From Toxonevra muliebris (Eukaryota; Arthropoda; Insecta; Diptera; Pallopteridae): DNA of 64,000 nucleotides. Under the pieces are notes generated by a model, which saw only the letters and a program-made list of their open reading frames with translations, had not been told where the DNA came from and did not search any database. The stretch covers positions 186,001-250,000 of the forward strand of contig CAVNUY010000046.1 in NCBI GenBank assembly GCA_963691655.1. The letters run 5' to 3'. The first letter of the stretch is position 1. Every line of letters begins with the position of its first letter. The position numbers and the translations under genes were made by a program. Shown one piece after another: positions 54,480 through 64,000 of this stretch.

Positions 54480-56020
54480 CGAATTTTAATTCCGAAATTA
54501 AAATTCGAATTTTAATTTCGAATTTTAATTTCGAATTTCAATTTCCAATTTTAATTTCGAATTTTAATTCCGAAATTAAAATTCGAATTTTAATTCCGAA
54601 TTTTAATTTCGAATTTTAATTTCGAATTTTAATTTCGAATTTCAATTTCGAATTTTAATTCTGAATTTTAATTTCGAATTTCAATTTCGAATTTTAATTC
54701 CGAATTTTAATTCCGAATTTCAATTTCGAATTTCAATTTCGAATTTTAATTCCGAATTTTAATTTCGAATTTTAATTTCGAATTTTAATTTCGAATTTTA
54801 ATTTCGAATTTTAATTTCGAATTTCAATTTCGAATTTTAATTCCGAATTTTAATTTCGAATTTTAATTTCGAATTTTAATTTCGAATTTTAATTTCGAAT
54901 TTTAATTTCGAATTTTAATTTCGAATTTCAATTTCGAATTTTAATTTCGAATTTTAATTCCGAATTTTAATTTCGAATTTTAATTCCGAATTTTAATTCC
55001 GAATTTTAATTTCGAATTTTAATTTCGAATTTTAATTTCGAATTTTAATTTCGAATTTCAATTTCGAATTTTAATTCCGAATTTTAATTTCGAATTTTAA
55101 TTCCGAATTTTAATTCCGAATTTTAATTTCGAATTTTAATTTCGAATTTCAATTTCCAATTTTAATTTCGAATTTTAATTCCGAAATTAAAATTCGAATT
55201 TTAATTCCGAATTTTATTTTCGAATTTTAATTTTGAATTTTAATTTAGAATTTTAATTCCGAATTTTAATTTCGAATTTTAATTCCGAATTTTAATTCCG
55301 AATTTTAATTTCGAATTTTAATTCCGAATTTTAATTTCGAATTTTAATTTCGAATTTTAATTTCGAATTTTAATTTCGAATTTTAATTTCGAATTTTAAT
55401 TTCGAATTTTAATTCCGAATTTTAATTCCGAATTTTAATTCCGAATTTTAATTTCGAATTTTAATTTCGAATTTTAATTTCGAATTTTAATTTCGAATTT
55501 TAATATCGAATTTTAATTTCGAATTTCAATTTCGAATTTTAATTTCGAATTTTAATTCCGAATTTTAATTTCGAATTTTAATTCCGAATTTTAATTCCGA
55601 ATTTTAATTTCGAATTTTAATTTCGAATTTTAATTTCGAATTTTAATTTCGAATTTTAATTCCGAATTTTAAATCCAAATTTTAATTCCGAATTTTAATT
55701 CCGAATTTTAATTTCGAATTTTAATTTTGAATTTCAATTTCCAATTTTAATTTCGAATTTTAATTCCGAAATTAAAATTCGAATTTTAATTCCGAAATTA
55801 AAATTCGAATTTTAATTCCGAATTTTAATTTCGAATTTTAATTTCGAATTTTAATTCCGAAATTTATTTTCGAATTTTAATTTCGAATTTTAATTCCGAA
55901 TTTTAATTCCAAATTTTAATTCCGAATTTTAATTCCGAATTTTAATTTCGAATTTTAATTTCGAATTTTAATTTCGAATCTTAATTTCGAATTTTAATTC
56001 CGAAATTAAAATTCGAATTT
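54480..56020. repeat. Cluster of inverted units at short spacing
   Basis: Six inverted units lie in 1.5 kb, at 54492, 54570, 55181, 55766, 55792 and 56000. Spacings are 78, 611, 585, 26 and 208 bp, all multiples of 13 (6, 47, 45, 2 and 16 units). Those at 54570, 55181 and 55766 are preceded by TTTCCAATTTT, as in block B. So this is block B material copied several times without block A. Confidence 0.85.
55766..55808. repeat. Two inverted units separated by one forward unit
   Basis: CGAAATTAAAATT occurs at 55767 and again at 55793, 26 bp apart, with one forward T13C unit between. A third follows at 56001. This is the closest spacing of inverted units in the window, giving alternating orientation over four units. 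It may be a tandem duplication of a forward-inverted pair. Confidence 0.88.
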
Positions 56021-56599
56021 TAATTCCGAATTTTAATTTCGAATTTTAATTTCGAATTTTAATTCCGAAATTTAATTTCGAATTTTAATTTCGAATTTTA
56101 ATTCCGAATTTTAATTCCGAATTTTAATTTCGAATTTTAATTCCGAATTTTAATTTCGAATTTTAATTTCGAATTTTAATTTCGAATTTTAATTACGAAT
56201 TTTAATTTCGAATTTCAATTTCGAATTTTAATTTCGAATTTTAATTCCGAATTTTAATTTCGAATTTTAATTCCGAATTTTAATTCCGAATTTTAATTCC
56301 GAATTTTAATTTCGAATTTCAATTTCGAATTTTATTTTCGAATTTTAATTCCGAATTTTAATTTCGAATTTTAATTTCGAATTTTAATTCCGAATTTTAA
56401 TTTCGAATTTCAATTTCGAATTTTAATTCCGAATTTTAATTTCGAATTTTAATTTCGAATTTTAATTTCGAATTTTAATTCCGAATTTTAATTTCGAATT
56501 TTAATTCCGAATTTTAATTTCGAATTTTAATTTCGAATTTTAATTCCGAATTTTAATTTCGAATTTCAATTTCGAATTTTAATTTCGAATTTTAATTCC

Positions 56600-59500
56600 G
56601 AATTTTAATTTCGAATTTTAATTTCGAATTTTAATTCCGAATTTTAATTTCGAATTTTAATTTCGAATTTCAATTTCGAATTTTAATTTCGAATTTCAAT
56701 TCCGAATTTTAATTTCGAATTTTAATTTCGAATTTTAATTTCGAATTTTAATTTCGAATTTTAATTTCGAATTTTAATTCCGAATTTTAATTCCGAATTT
56801 TAATTTCGAATTTTAATTCCGAATTTTAATTCCGAATTTTAATTTCGAATTTTAATTTCGAATTTCAATTTCGAATTTTAATTTCGAATTTTAATTCCGA
56901 ATTTTAATTTCGAATTTTAATTCCGAATTTTAATTCCGAATTTTAATTCCGAATTTTAATTCCGAATTTTAATTCCGAATTTTAATTCCGAATTTTAATT
57001 CCGAATTTTAATTTCGAATTTTAATTCCGAATTTTAATTCCGAATTTTAATTTCGAATTTCAATTTCGAATTTTAATTTCGAATTTTAATTCCGAATTTT
57101 AATTTCGAATTTCAATTTCGAATTTTAATTTCGAATTTTAATTCCGAATTTTAATTTCGAATTTTAATTCCGAATTTTAATTCTGAATTTTAATTCCGAA
57201 TTTTAATTTCGAATTTCAATTTCGAATTTCAATTTCGAATTTTAATTCCGAATTTTAATTTCGAATTTTAATTTCGAATTTTAATTTCGAATTTTAATTC
57301 CGAATTTTAATTTCGAATTTCAATTTCGAATTTTAATTCCGAATTTTAATTTCGAATTTCAATTTCGAATTTTAATTTCGAATTTTAATTTCGAATTTCA
57401 ATTTCGAATTTTAATTTAGAATTTTAATTCCGAATTTTAATTTCGAATTTTAATTCCGAATTTTAATTCCGAATTTTAATTCCGAATTTTAATTTCGAAT
57501 TTTAATTTCGAATTTCAATTTCGAATTTTAATTTCGAATTTCAATTTCGAATTTTAATTTCGAATTTTAATTTCGAATTTTAATTTCGAATTTCAATTTC
57601 GAATTTTAATTCCGAATTTTAATTTCGAATTTTAATTTCGAATTTTAATTCCGAATTTTAATTCCGAATTTTAATTCCGAATTTTAATTTCGAATTTTAA
57701 TTTCGAATTTCAATTTCCAATTTTAATTTCGAGTTTTAATTCCGAAATTAAATTTCGAATTTTAAATCCGAATTTTAATTTCGAATTTTAATTTCGAATT
57801 TCAATTTCGAATTTTAATTTCGAATTTCAATTTCGAATTTTAATTTCGAATTTTAATTTCGAATTTTAATTTCGAATTTCAATTTCGAATTTTAATTCCG
57901 AATTTTAATTTCGAATTTTAATTTCGAATTTTAATTCCGAATTTTAATTCCGAATTTTAATTCCGAATTTTAATTTCGAATTTTAATTTCGAATTTCAAT
58001 TTCCAATTTTAATTTCGAATTTTAAATCCGAATTTTAATTTCGAATTTTAATTCGAATTTTAATTCCGAAATTTAATTTCGAATTTCAATTTCGAATTTT
58101 AATTTCGAATTTTAATTCCGAATTTTAATTTCGAATTTTAATTCCGAATTTTAATTCCGAATTTTAATTCCGAATTTTAATTTCGAATTTTAATTTCGAA
58201 TTTCAATTTCGAATTTTAATTCCGAATTTTAATTTCGAATTTTAATTTCGAATTTCAATTTCGAATTTTAATTTCGAATTTCAATTTCGAATTTTAATTC
58301 CGAATTTTAATTTCGAATTTCAATTTCGAATTTTAATTCCTAATTTTAATTTCGAATTTCAATTTCGAATTTTAATTTCGAATTTTAATTTCGAATTTCA
58401 ATTTCGAATTTTAATTTCGAATTTTAATTCCGAATTTTAATTTCGAATTTTAATTCCGAATTTTAATTCCGAATTTTAATTCCGAATTTTAATTCCGAAT
58501 TTTAATTTCGAATTTCAATTTCGAATTTTAATTTCGAATTTCAATTTCGAATTTTAATTCCGAATTTTAATTTCGAATTTTAATTTCGAATTTCAATTTC
58601 GAATTTTAATTTCGAATTTTAATTTCGAATTTCAATTTCGAATTTCAATTTCGAATTTTAATTTCGAATTTTAATTTCGAATTTTAATTTCGAATTTCAA
58701 TTTCGAATTTTAATTTCGAATTTTAATTCCGAATTTTAATTTCGAATTTTAATTCCGAATTTTAATTTCGAATTTTAATTTCGAATTTTAATTTCGAATT
58801 TCAATTTCGAATTTTAATTCCGAATTTTAATTTCGAATTTTAATTCCGAATTTTAATTCCGAATTTTAATTTCGAATTTTAATTTCGAATTTCAATTTCC
58901 AATTTTAATTTCGAATTTTAATTCCGAAATTAAAATTCGAATTTTAATTCCGAATTTTAATTTCGAATTTTAATTTCGAATTTTAATTTAGAATTTTAAT
59001 TCCGAATTTTAATTTCGAATTTTAATTCCGAATTTTAATTTCGAATTTTAATTTCGAATTTTAATTCCGAATTTTAATTTCGAATTTTAATTTCGAATTT
59101 TAATTTCGAATTTTAATTTCGAATTTTAATTTCGAATTTTAATTTCGAATTTTAATTTCGAATTTTAATTTCGAATTTTAATTTCGAATTTTAATTTTGA
59201 ATTTCAATTTCGAATTTTAATTCCGAATTTTAATTTCGAATTTTAATTTCGAATTTTAATTTCGAATTTTAATTTCGAATTTTAATTCCGAATTTTAATT
59301 TCGAATTTTAATTCCGAATTTTAATTCCGAATTTTAATTCCGAATTTTAATTTCGAATTTTAATTCCGAATTTTAATTCCGAATTTTAATTTCGAATTTT
59401 AATTTCGAATTTTAATTCCAAATTTTAATTCCGAATTTTAATTCCGAATTTTAATTTCGAATTTTAATTCCGAATTTTAATTCCGAATTTCAATTCCGAA
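56600..59500. repeat. 3.7-kb tandem duplication, left copy
   Basis: Rare markers here recur downstream. GAATTTCAATTCCG (56697) is offset 3,703 bp. TTCTGAATT (57181) and TTTCGAGTTTTAATTCCG (57731) are offset 3,690. TTCCTAATT (58339) and the inverted unit (58924) are offset 3,716, and TTCCAAATT (59418) 3,703. The shifts are of one or two units. Near 58020 this copy lacks 26 bp (two units) present in the other. It includes a rare CGAAATTAAATTTCG unit (T5A plus T8A) near 57743, two of the three changes that make the inverted unit. Confidence 0.9.
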
Positions 59501-60299
59501 TTTTAATTCCGAATTTTAATTTCGAATTTTAATTTCGAATTTCAATTCCGAATTTTAATTCCGAATTTTAATTCCGAATTTTAATTTCGAATTTTAATTT
59601 CGAATTTTAATTTCGAATTTTAATTTCGAATTTTAATTTCGAATTTCAATTTCGAATTTTAATTCCGAATTTTAATTTCGAATTTTAATTTCGAATTTTA
59701 ATTCCGAATTTTAATTCCGAATTTTAATTCCGAATTTTAATTTCGAATTTTAATTTCGAATTTCAATTTCCAATTTTAATTTCGAATTTTAATTCCGAAA
59801 TTTAATTTCGAATTTTAATTCCGAATTTTAATTTCGATTTTAATTCCGAATTTTAATTCCGAATTTTAATTCCGAATTTTAATTCCAAATTTTAATTCCG
59901 AATTTTAATTCCGAATTTTAATTCCGAATTTTAATTCCGAATTTTAATTTCGAATTTTAATTCAGAATTTTAATTCCGAATTTTAATTCCGAATTTTAAT
60001 TCCGAATTTTAATTTCGAATTTTAATTCCGAATTTTAATTCCGAATTTTAATTCCTAATTTTAATTCCGAATTTTAATTTCGCATCTTAATTTCGAATTT
60101 CAATTTCGAATTTCAATTTCGAATTTTAATTCCGAATTTTAATTTCGAATTTTAATTTCGAATTTTAATTTCGAATTTTAATTCCGAATTTTAATTTCGA
60201 ATTTTAATTCCGAATTTTAATTTCGAATTTTAATTTCGAATTTTAATTCCGAATTTTAATTTCGAATTTTAATTTCGAATTTTAATTTCGAATTTTAAT

Positions 60300-63200
60300 T
60301 CCGAATTTTAATTTCGAATTTTAATTTCGAATTTTAATTCCGAATTTTAATTTCGAATTTTAATTTCGAATTTCAATTTCGAATTTTAATTTCGAATTTC
60401 AATTCCGAATTTTAATTTCGAATTTTAATTTCGAATTTTAATTTCGAATTTTAATTTCGAATTTTAATTTCGAATTTTAATTCCGAATTTTAATTCCGAA
60501 TTTTAATTTCGAATTTTAATTCCGAATTTTAATTCCGAATTTTAATTTCGAATTTTAATTTCGAATTTCAATTTCGAATTTTAATTTCGAATTTTAATTC
60601 CGAATTTTAATTTCGAATTTTAATTCCGAATTTTAATTCCGAATTTTAATTCCGAATTTTAATTCCGAATTTTAATTCCGAATTTTAATTCCGAATTTTA
60701 ATTTCGAATTTTAATTCCGAATTTTAATTCCGAATTTTAATTTCGAATTTCAATTTCGAATTTTAATTTCGAATTTTAATTTCGAATTTTAATTTCGAAT
60801 TTCAATTTCGAATTTTAATTTCGAATTTTAATTCCGAATTTTAATTTCGAATTTTAATTCCGAATTTTAATTCTGAATTTTAATTCCGAATTTTAATTTC
60901 GAATTTCAATTTCGAATTTCAATTTCGAATTTTAATTCCGAATTTTAATTTCGAATTTTAATTTCGAATTTTAATTTCGAATTTTAATTCCGAATTTTAA
61001 TTTCGAATTTCAATTTCGAATTTTAATTCCGAATTTTAATTTCGAATTTCAATTTCGAATTTTAATTTCGAATTTTAATTTCGAATTTCAATTTCGAATT
61101 TTAATTTAGAATTTTAATTCCGAATTTTAATTTCGAATTTTAATTCCGAATTTTAATTCCGAATTTTAATTCCGAATTTTAATTTCGAATTTTAATTTCG
61201 AATTTCAATTTCGAATTTTAATTTCGAATTTCAATTTCGAATTTTAATTTCGAATTTTAATTTCGAATTTTAATTTCGAATTTCAATTTCGAATTTTAAT
61301 TCCGAATTTTAATTTCGAATTTTAATTTCGAATTTTAATTCCGAATTTTAATTCCGAATTTTAATTCCGAATTTTAATTTCGAATTTTAATTTCGAATTT
61401 CAATTTCCAATTTTAATTTCGAGTTTTAATTCCGAAATTAAATTTCGAATTTTAAATCCGAATTTTAATTTCGAATTTTAATTTCGAATTTCAATTTCGA
61501 ATTTTAATTTCGAATTTCAATTTCGAATTTTAATTTCGAATTTTAATTTCGAATTTTAATTTCGAATTTCAATTTCGAATTTTAATTCCGAATTTTAATT
61601 TCGAATTTTAATTTCGAATTTTAATTCCGAATTTTAATTCCGAATTTTAATTCCGAATTTTAATTTCGAATTTTAATTTCGAATTTCAATTTCCAATTTT
61701 AATTTCGAATTTTAATTCCGAAATTAAATTTCGAATTTTAAATCCGAATTTTAATTTCGAATTTTAATTCGAATTTTAATTCCGAAATTTAATTTCGAAT
61801 TTCAATTTCGAATTTTAATTTCGAATTTTAATTCCGAATTTTAATTTCGAATTTTAATTCCGAATTTTAATTCCGAATTTTAATTCCGAATTTTAATTTC
61901 GAATTTTAATTTCGAATTTCAATTTCGAATTTTAATTCCGAATTTTAATTTCGAATTTTAATTTCGAATTTCAATTTCGAATTTTAATTTCGAATTTCAA
62001 TTTCGAATTTTAATTCCGAATTTTAATTTCGAATTTCAATTTCGAATTTTAATTCCTAATTTTAATTTCGAATTTCAATTTCGAATTTTAATTTCGAATT
62101 TTAATTTCGAATTTCAATTTCGAATTTTAATTTCGAATTTTAATTCCGAATTTTAATTTCGAATTTTAATTCCGAATTTTAATTCCGAATTTTAATTCCG
62201 AATTTTAATTCCGAATTTTAATTTCGAATTTCAATTTCGAATTTTAATTTCGAATTTCAATTTCGAATTTTAATTTCGAATTTTAATTCCGAATTTTAAT
62301 TCCGAATTTTAATTCCGAATTTTAATTTCGAATTTTAATTTCGAATTTCAATTTCGAATTTTAATTTCGAATTTTAATTTCGAATTTAAATTTCGAATTT
62401 TAATTTCGAATTTCAATTTCGAATTTTGATTTCGAATTTTAGTTCCGAATTTTAATTTCGAATTTTAATTCCGAATTTTAATTTCGAATTTTAATTTCGA
62501 ATTTTAATTTCGAATTTCAATTTCGAATTTTAATTCCGAATTTTAATTTCGAATTTTAATTCCGAATTTTAATTCCGAATTTTAATTTCGAATTTTAATT
62601 TCGAATTTCAATTTCCAATTTTAATTCCGAATTTTAATTCCGAAATTAAAATTCGAATTTTAATTCCGAATTTTAATTTCGAATTTTAATTTCGAATTTT
62701 AATTTAGAATTTTAATTCCGAATTTTAATTTCGAATTTTAATTCCGAATTTTAATTTCGAATTTTAATTTCGAATTTTAATTCCGAATTTTAATTTCGAA
62801 TTTTAATTTCGAATTTTAATTTCGAATTTTAATTTCGAATTTTAATTTCGAATTTTAATTTCGAATTTTAATTTCGAATTTTAATTTCGAATTTTAATTT
62901 CGAATTTTAATTTTGAATTTCAATTTCGAATTTTAATTCCGAATTTTAATTTCGAATTTTAATTTCGAATTTTAATTTCGAATTTTAATTTCGAATTTTA
63001 ATTCCGAATTTTAATTTCGAATTTTAATTCCGAATTTTAATTCCGAATTTTAATTTCGAATTTTAATTTCGAATTTTAATTTCGAATTTTAATTTCGAAT
63101 TTTAATTCCGAATTTTAATTCCAAATTTTAATTCCGAATTTTAATTCCGAATTTTAATTCCGAATTTTAATTTCGAATTTTAATTCCGAATTTTAATTCC
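60300..63200. repeat. 3.7-kb tandem duplication, right copy
   Basis: This is the partner of the 56.6-59.5 kb stretch. Matching markers are GAATTTCAATTCCG at 60400, TTCTGAATT at 60871, TTTCGAGTTTT at 61421, TTCCTAATT at 62055, the inverted unit at 62640 and TTCCAAATT at 63121. It keeps two CGAAATTAAATTTCG units (near 61433 and 61723) where the left copy keeps one. The 12-bp unit near 61766 matches the one near 58050 in the left copy. The right limit is set by loss of likeness near 63.2 kb. Confidence 0.9.
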
Positions 63201-64000
63201 GAATTTTAATTTCGAATTTTAATTTCGAATTTCAATTTCGAATTTTAATTTCGAATTTCAATTCCGAATTTTAATTTCGAATTTTAATTTCGAATTTTAA
63301 TTTCGAATTTTAATTTCGAATTTTAATTTCGAATTTTAATTCCGAATTTTAATTCCGAATTTTAATTTCGAATTTTAATTCCGAATTTTAATTCCGAATT
63401 TTAATTTCGAATTTTAATTTCGAATTTCAATTTCGAATTTTAATTTCGAATTTTAATTCCGAATTTTAATTTCGAATTTTAATTCCGAATTTTAATTCCG
63501 AATTTTAATTCCGAATTTTAATTCCGAATTTTAATTCCGAATTTTAATTCCGAATTTTAATTTCGAATTTTAATTCCGAATTTTAATTCCGAATTTTAAT
63601 TTCGAATTTCAATTTCGAATTTTAATTTCGAATTTTAATTTCGAATTTTAATTTCGAATTTCAATTTCGAATTTTAATTTCGAATTCTAATTCCGAATTT
63701 TAATTTCGAATTTTAATTCCGAATTTTAATTCTGAATTTTAATTCCGAATTTTAATTTCGAATTTCAATTTCGAATTTCAATTTCGAATTTTAATTCCGA
63801 ATTTTAATTTCGAATTTTAATTTCGAATTTTAATTTCGAATTTTAATTCCGAATTTTAATTTCGAATTTCAATTTCGAATTTTAATTCCGAATTTTAATT
63901 TCGAATTTCAATTTCGAATTTTAATTTCGAATTTTAATTTCGAATTTCAATTTCGAATTTTAATTTAGAATTTTAATTCCGAATTTTAATTTCGAATTTT

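Larger units (their letters stand above)
37232..62655 (-). repeat. Inverted single 13-bp units, 22 copies plus one variant
   Basis: The string CCGAAATTAAAATTCG begins at 37505, 39000, 39585, 40703, 41898, 43067, 43821, 45107, 46056, 47018, 47759, 49552, 50501, 51567, 54492, 54570, 55181, 55766, 55792, 56000, 58924 and 62640. A variant with ATTACAATT begins at 37232. CGAAATTAAAATT is the reverse complement of the consensus unit, and the phase on each side is kept. Nearly every copy has a T13C junction on its left and forward units on its right, so they descend from one event. Inversion predicts exactly the three changes seen (T5A, T8A, T11A). Three separate T to A changes would give the same string, and each is found alone elsewhere in the array, so inversion is the simpler but not the only reading. 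Confidence 0.82.
1..64000. repeat. 13-bp satellite array (AATTTTAATTTCG)n filling the window
   Basis: Every line is built from the 13-bp unit AATTTTAATTTCG, head to tail, with no interruption by unique DNA. The first CG is at 6-7 and the last CG slot at 63993-63994. That distance of 63,987 equals 4,923 units once the 18 units of 12 bp and the one 19-bp unit I found are counted. The unit has two halves, AATTTT and AATTTCG. Commonest variants are T13C (junction TTCCG) and T8C (AATTTCAATTTCG); they are often neighbours but seldom share a unit. No gene is present: the consensus lacks ATG, it carries TAA on both strands, and 13 is not a multiple of 3, so canonical runs have a stop in every frame each 39 bp. 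The array runs off both ends, so its true length is unknown. A centromeric or other heterochromatic role is inference only. Confidence 0.99.
37220..64000. repeat. Array domain III: inverted-unit-bearing array
   Basis: From about 37.2 kb the array includes units reading CGAAATTAAAATT, the exact reverse complement of AATTTTAATTTCG. T5A units persist, now often in the setting TTCCG before and TTTCG after, unlike most in domain II. Other markers are TTTCAAATTCG, TTTCCAATTTT, GAAATTTGATTTCG and TTTTACTTCCG. The domain is built from larger higher-order repeats than domain I. It extends past the right edge of the window. Confidence 0.78.

Noticed and set aside
1..64000. CRISPR array
   Set aside because: Direct repeats are contiguous 13-mers with no unique spacers, and no cas-like genes can be encoded.
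1..64000. Telomeric repeat
   Set aside because: The unit lacks the G-rich strand of known telomere repeats, varies freely, and shows higher-order structure and no terminal polarity.
1..64000. CENP-B box
   Set aside because: TTCG of the junction matches the first part of the box, but the A after the next four bases and the CGGG part are missing in the units seen.
1..64000. Protein-coding genes or gene fragments
   Set aside because: Stops in all frames, almost no ATG, and no change in the 13-bp periodicity anywhere.
1..64000. Promoters, TATA boxes or bacterial -10 elements
   Set aside because: AT-rich words such as TTTTAATT match weakly thousands of times because the unit is AT-rich; none stands out by position.
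1..64000. Rho-independent terminators or replication origin
   Set aside because: Hairpins here have almost no G/C in the stem, and there is no unique context; AT-richness alone is not evidence of an origin.
37220..64000. Transposon or MITE insertions behind the inverted strings
   Set aside because: Each inverted string is exactly one 13-bp unit in phase, with no foreign sequence and no target duplication distinct from the satellite itself.

Overview
The whole 64,000-base window is one uninterrupted satellite DNA array. The unit is 13 bp, consensus AATTTTAATTTCG, in one orientation from the first base to the last. I saw no unique sequence, gene, RNA gene, transposon or CRISPR array. Measured from the CG in the first line to the CG slot in the last line, the array holds 4,923 unit intervals. 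I found 18 units of 12 bp and one of 19 bp, and with these the 13-bp phase closes exactly over the window. An array this long and pure, with nested higher-order repeats, points to a eukaryotic nuclear genome and a heterochromatic, possibly (peri)centromeric block. The species cannot be told from the sequence. Each unit carries one CpG in otherwise very AT-rich DNA (2 G/C in 13 in the consensus), and these CpGs are mostly intact. That fits a genome with little CpG methylation here, or very rapid homogenisation.

Unit numbering used below: C1 G2 A3 A4 T5 T6 T7 T8 A9 A10 T11 T12 T13, then the next C1. Two variants are very common: T13C (TTCCG at the junction) and T8C (TTTCAA). Rarer ones mark local families: A10T, T5A, T8A, T11A, T13G, T13A, loss of the CG (TTTAG, TTTTG, CCAAA, TTAATAATT), and a four-change unit TTTCATCGTCG.

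Layout. (I) 1 to about 23.4 kb: mixed T8C/T13C array with a recurring T8C / A10T / T13C module. Local families include 12-bp-unit blocks at 3.7-7.7 kb, TTCGATTTTT at 9.2-11.0 kb, a 34/35-unit repeat with a TTAATAATT unit at 14.9-17.6 kb, and the TCATCGTCG family at 18.5-22.8 kb. (II) about 24.2 to 37.2 kb: the T5A unit (CGAAATTTAATT) appears. It lies inside a 1,482-bp tandem duplication (24.2/25.7 kb) that has a further copy about 8.04 kb away (33.8 kb), plus 1,053-bp, 1,846-bp and 273-bp duplications. (III) about 37.2 to 64 kb: a unit that reads as the exact reverse complement of the consensus (CGAAATTAAAATT) appears and recurs 22 times. It is carried by a composite higher-order repeat of about 2.3, 3.2-3.9 and 4.4-4.5 kb (39.3-52.2 kb), then by a 1,040-bp duplication zone and a 3.7-kb tandem duplication (56.6-63.2 kb).

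There are no genes to act together. What the window records is array evolution: a short unit, probably built from two half units (6 + 7 bp), amplified in blocks of tens to hundreds of units, with local variants carried along. The best candidate for something not routinely described is the single-unit, phase-preserving inversion, and the stepwise growth of the higher-order repeat that carries it. Offsets were read by eye from diagnostic variants. Copy ends are approximate.
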